From positions 1-14,837 of the forward strand of contig VSPD01000062.1 of assembly GCA_009775125.1 (NCBI GenBank): a stretch of DNA of 14,837 nt. Reading direction: 5' to 3'. Source of the DNA: Muribaculaceae bacterium (GTDB lineage Bacteria > Bacteroidota > Bacteroidia > Bacteroidales > Muribaculaceae). Made by a program: the position numbers and the translations under genes. A model generated the notes under the pieces. That model saw nothing but the letters and a program-made list of their open reading frames with translations. It made no database searches and was not told the origin of the DNA. Shown one piece after another: positions 13,281 to 14,837 of this stretch (its first letter is position 1; each line of letters starts with the position of its first letter).

Positions 13281-14237
13281 GTGAAGGAAAGATTTGAGAA
13301 AATACGCAGGCTCATAGCCTCGCCGAAAGGACGCAACGCCGCCACATTCATGGTATTCCTTGCCATTGCCGCGGTGCTGTGGGTGGTGCAGGTGCTCAAC
13401 GACGACACCCAGCGCGACATACGCTGCTCCGTGCGTATCACCAACGTGCCCGACTCCCTCACACGCGTATCGCCAATACCCGAAGCAATCACCGTGAGCG
13501 TCCGCGCACGAGGCACACAGCTCATGAAATTTCTCTGGACCAAAGCCCCGGAGATGAACATCGACTTCCGCACCTACAAATCCGGCAACCGCATATCATT
13601 CGGCGACCAGGCCCTGCGCGCCTACTTCCGCAACATGGTCGGAGCCGGAAGCCAAGTCCAGGCCATCACACCCGACTCCCTCAACATCAGCTTCACCTCA
13701 CGCCCCGGAGTAGAACTCCCCGTCCATGTCGACGCCACAGTGCTCCCCGGCCCCCAATACGCCATAAACGGCAAAGTGCGCGCCCTCACCGACTCCGTGA
13801 TGGTATTCTCGCTCGACGCGCTCCCCGCCCGCCTCACATCCGTGTCAACGGCGCCCCTCGTGCTCAACGACGTGAAAGCCTCGCAGACCGTGAGGATGCC
13901 CCTTATCGTGCCCCCCGGCGCGCGAGCCATCCCCGACAGCGTCGACATACGCATCGACGTAGAGCCCCTCGTGTCGAAAATGCGCCGGGTGCCCGTGTCG
14001 GCATCAAACGTGCCCCACGGCATGAAAATGATCACCGTGCCCGCGCAAGTAGAAGTATACTACATGGTGCCAATGTCGACCTACAAAAAAACCGAAGCCG
14101 ACCCCAAATTCACAGTCGAGGCCGACTACCGCTCCATCTCCGGCGACAAAGTAGCCGTACAAATCACACGTGCGCCCAAAGACTTCATAAACGTATTCCT
14201 CTCCACCGACTCCGTAGAATACATCCTCGAACAATGA
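13281..14237 (+). CDS. YbbR-domain (CdaR-like) membrane-anchored protein
   Basis: A 318-residue protein with a short cytoplasmic N-terminus, one transmembrane helix (about 22-40, FMVFLAIAAVLWVVQVL) and a large extracytoplasmic part of repeated beta-rich segments typical of YbbR domains, for example ...PVHVDATVLPGPQYAINGKV and SVTTAPL-like DVKAS turns. In Firmicutes, YbbR/CdaR regulates the cyclic-di-AMP synthase CdaA; no such gene is seen here and the role in Bacteroidota is unclear. The start is GTG 13281: an in-frame TAA lies just upstream (13272-13274) and there is no nearby ATG. The stop overlaps the coaE start (ATGA), implying coupled translation. Confidence 0.82.
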   Translation: MKERFEKIRRLIASPKGRNAATFMVFLAIAAVLWVVQVLNDDTQRDIRCSVRITNVPDSLTRVSPIPEAITVSVRARGTQLMKFLWTKAPEMNIDFRTYKSGNRISFGDQALRAYFRNMVGAGSQVQAITPDSLNISFTSRPGVELPVHVDATVLPGPQYAINGKVRALTDSVMVFSLDALPARLTSVSTAPLVLNDVKASQTVRMPLIVPPGARAIPDSVDIRIDVEPLVSKMRRVPVSASNVPHGMKMITVPAQVEVYYMVPMSTYKKTEADPKFTVEADYRSISGDKVAVQITRAPKDFINVFLSTDSVEYILEQ

Positions 14238-14833
14238 TACACCACCTCGTGGCCATCACCGGCGGAATCGGCGCCGGCAAATCAATAGTGAGCCGGGTGC
14301 TCCGCGCAAAAGGATACCAAGTCTACGACTGCGACAGCCGCGCGCGAGCCATCATGGACTCCGACCCCGAGATAAAGACACGCCTGCGCGCCGAGATACA
14401 CCCCAAAGCCCTGCGTCCCGACGGCACAATCGACCGCCGGCTCATAGCCTCCGTGGTATTCACCGACCCCGACCGCCTCGCCGCCCTCAACGCCATAGTC
14501 CACGGCGCCGTGCGCGCCGACATAGCCCGATGGCGCGAGCAGACCGAAGCCCCGCTCGCCTTCATCGAAACGGCCATACTCTACCAGAGCGGCCTCGACC
14601 GCATGGTCGACGAAGCATGGCTTGTAGAAGCCCCCGAAGAAATCCGCGTCGACCGCGTGTGCTCGCGCGACAACACCACTCCCGAAGCCGTCGGCCACCG
14701 CATCGCCTCCCAAACCGCCGAAACCGCCAAACTCCAAAACACCCCCTGCCCCTCGCTCCCCGCCTCCACCCTCCTCAACGACAACTCCCACTCCCTCCTC
14801 CTCCAAATCGCCGCCCTCCTCAACAAGCCATAA
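14234..14833 (+). CDS. coaE: Dephospho-CoA kinase
   Basis: CoaE phosphorylates the 3' hydroxyl of dephospho-CoA, the last step of CoA synthesis. The 199 residues have normal family length, with the P-loop ITGGIGAGKS (8-17), the substrate region YDCDSRA, HPKA...R..IASVVF, and LAFIETAILYQSGLD with EAWLVEAPEE, matching the family's ...DvPLLfE.. and v.v....Q pattern. The C-terminus contains LLNDNSHSLLLQI, like the usual NdG/N..s motif. The ATG overlaps the ybbR-like stop by ATGA. The last 130 bases are extremely C-rich on the coding strand, with only about a dozen G. The stop TAA ends 4 bases before the window end. Confidence 0.94.
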   Translation: MIHHLVAITGGIGAGKSIVSRVLRAKGYQVYDCDSRARAIMDSDPEIKTRLRAEIHPKALRPDGTIDRRLIASVVFTDPDRLAALNAIVHGAVRADIARWREQTEAPLAFIETAILYQSGLDRMVDEAWLVEAPEEIRVDRVCSRDNTTPEAVGHRIASQTAETAKLQNTPCPSLPASTLLNDNSHSLLLQIAALLNKP

Positions 14834-14837
14834 AAAA

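Noticed and set aside
1..14837. tRNA, rRNA, riboswitch (TPP before thiL) or mobile-element genes
   Set aside because: No cloverleaf, rRNA, transposase or integrase sequence noticed; the 58-base punA-thiL gap is too short and is mostly the palindrome, so no TPP riboswitch fits.

Overview
The window looks like a chromosomal housekeeping stretch from a member of the Bacteroidota, most likely order Bacteroidales. Three things suggest this: gene order (sppA-lpxK-punA-thiL, then nusB-yajC-ybbR-like-coaE), an unusually long NusB, and several intergenic promoters of the Bacteroidota type (TTTG, 18-20 bases, TAnnTTTG). The GC-rich, C-ending codons fit a high-GC family such as Muribaculaceae. That family-level placement is inference. 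I see no rRNA, tRNA, transposase, phage gene or CRISPR array.

Left part (1-4777), all genes on the minus strand. Reading leftward: a SulP-family anion transporter with a STAS domain, a tiny acidic lipoprotein, a LoiP-like M48 zinc metalloprotease lipoprotein, and purT (formate-dependent GAR transformylase), which ends at a clear intrinsic terminator. A possible leftward promoter at 24-53 points to a gene outside the window.

Middle and right part (4983-14833), all genes on the plus strand. A LysE-family exporter and nadC come first. Then sppA, from its own promoter, leads into lpxK, punA and thiL with no further recognisable promoter. A second promoter sits before nusB and is followed by yajC, a YbbR-domain protein and coaE; the last two overlap by ATGA. 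The genes cover NAD, CoA, thiamine-diphosphate and purine metabolism, lipid A synthesis, envelope proteolysis, Sec translocase support and transcription antitermination.

The most interesting content lies between the genes. Most gaps over 50 bases carry a short-period tandem array or a palindrome. There are arrays of 7-base units (ATTGTGC/ATCGTGC; TAATGAC) and 9-base units (ATGTCsTTA; NCACRAATT), several folded back as inverted pairs. A GCAGGAAC palindrome family is present in three forms, one with compensatory changes in its inner stem. Two identical 28-base copies of a GTAGGGACG palindrome lie 11.3 kb apart. The purine nucleoside phosphorylase also has Asp where the mammalian enzyme has its base-selecting Asn243. 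I found no clearly new protein-coding system.
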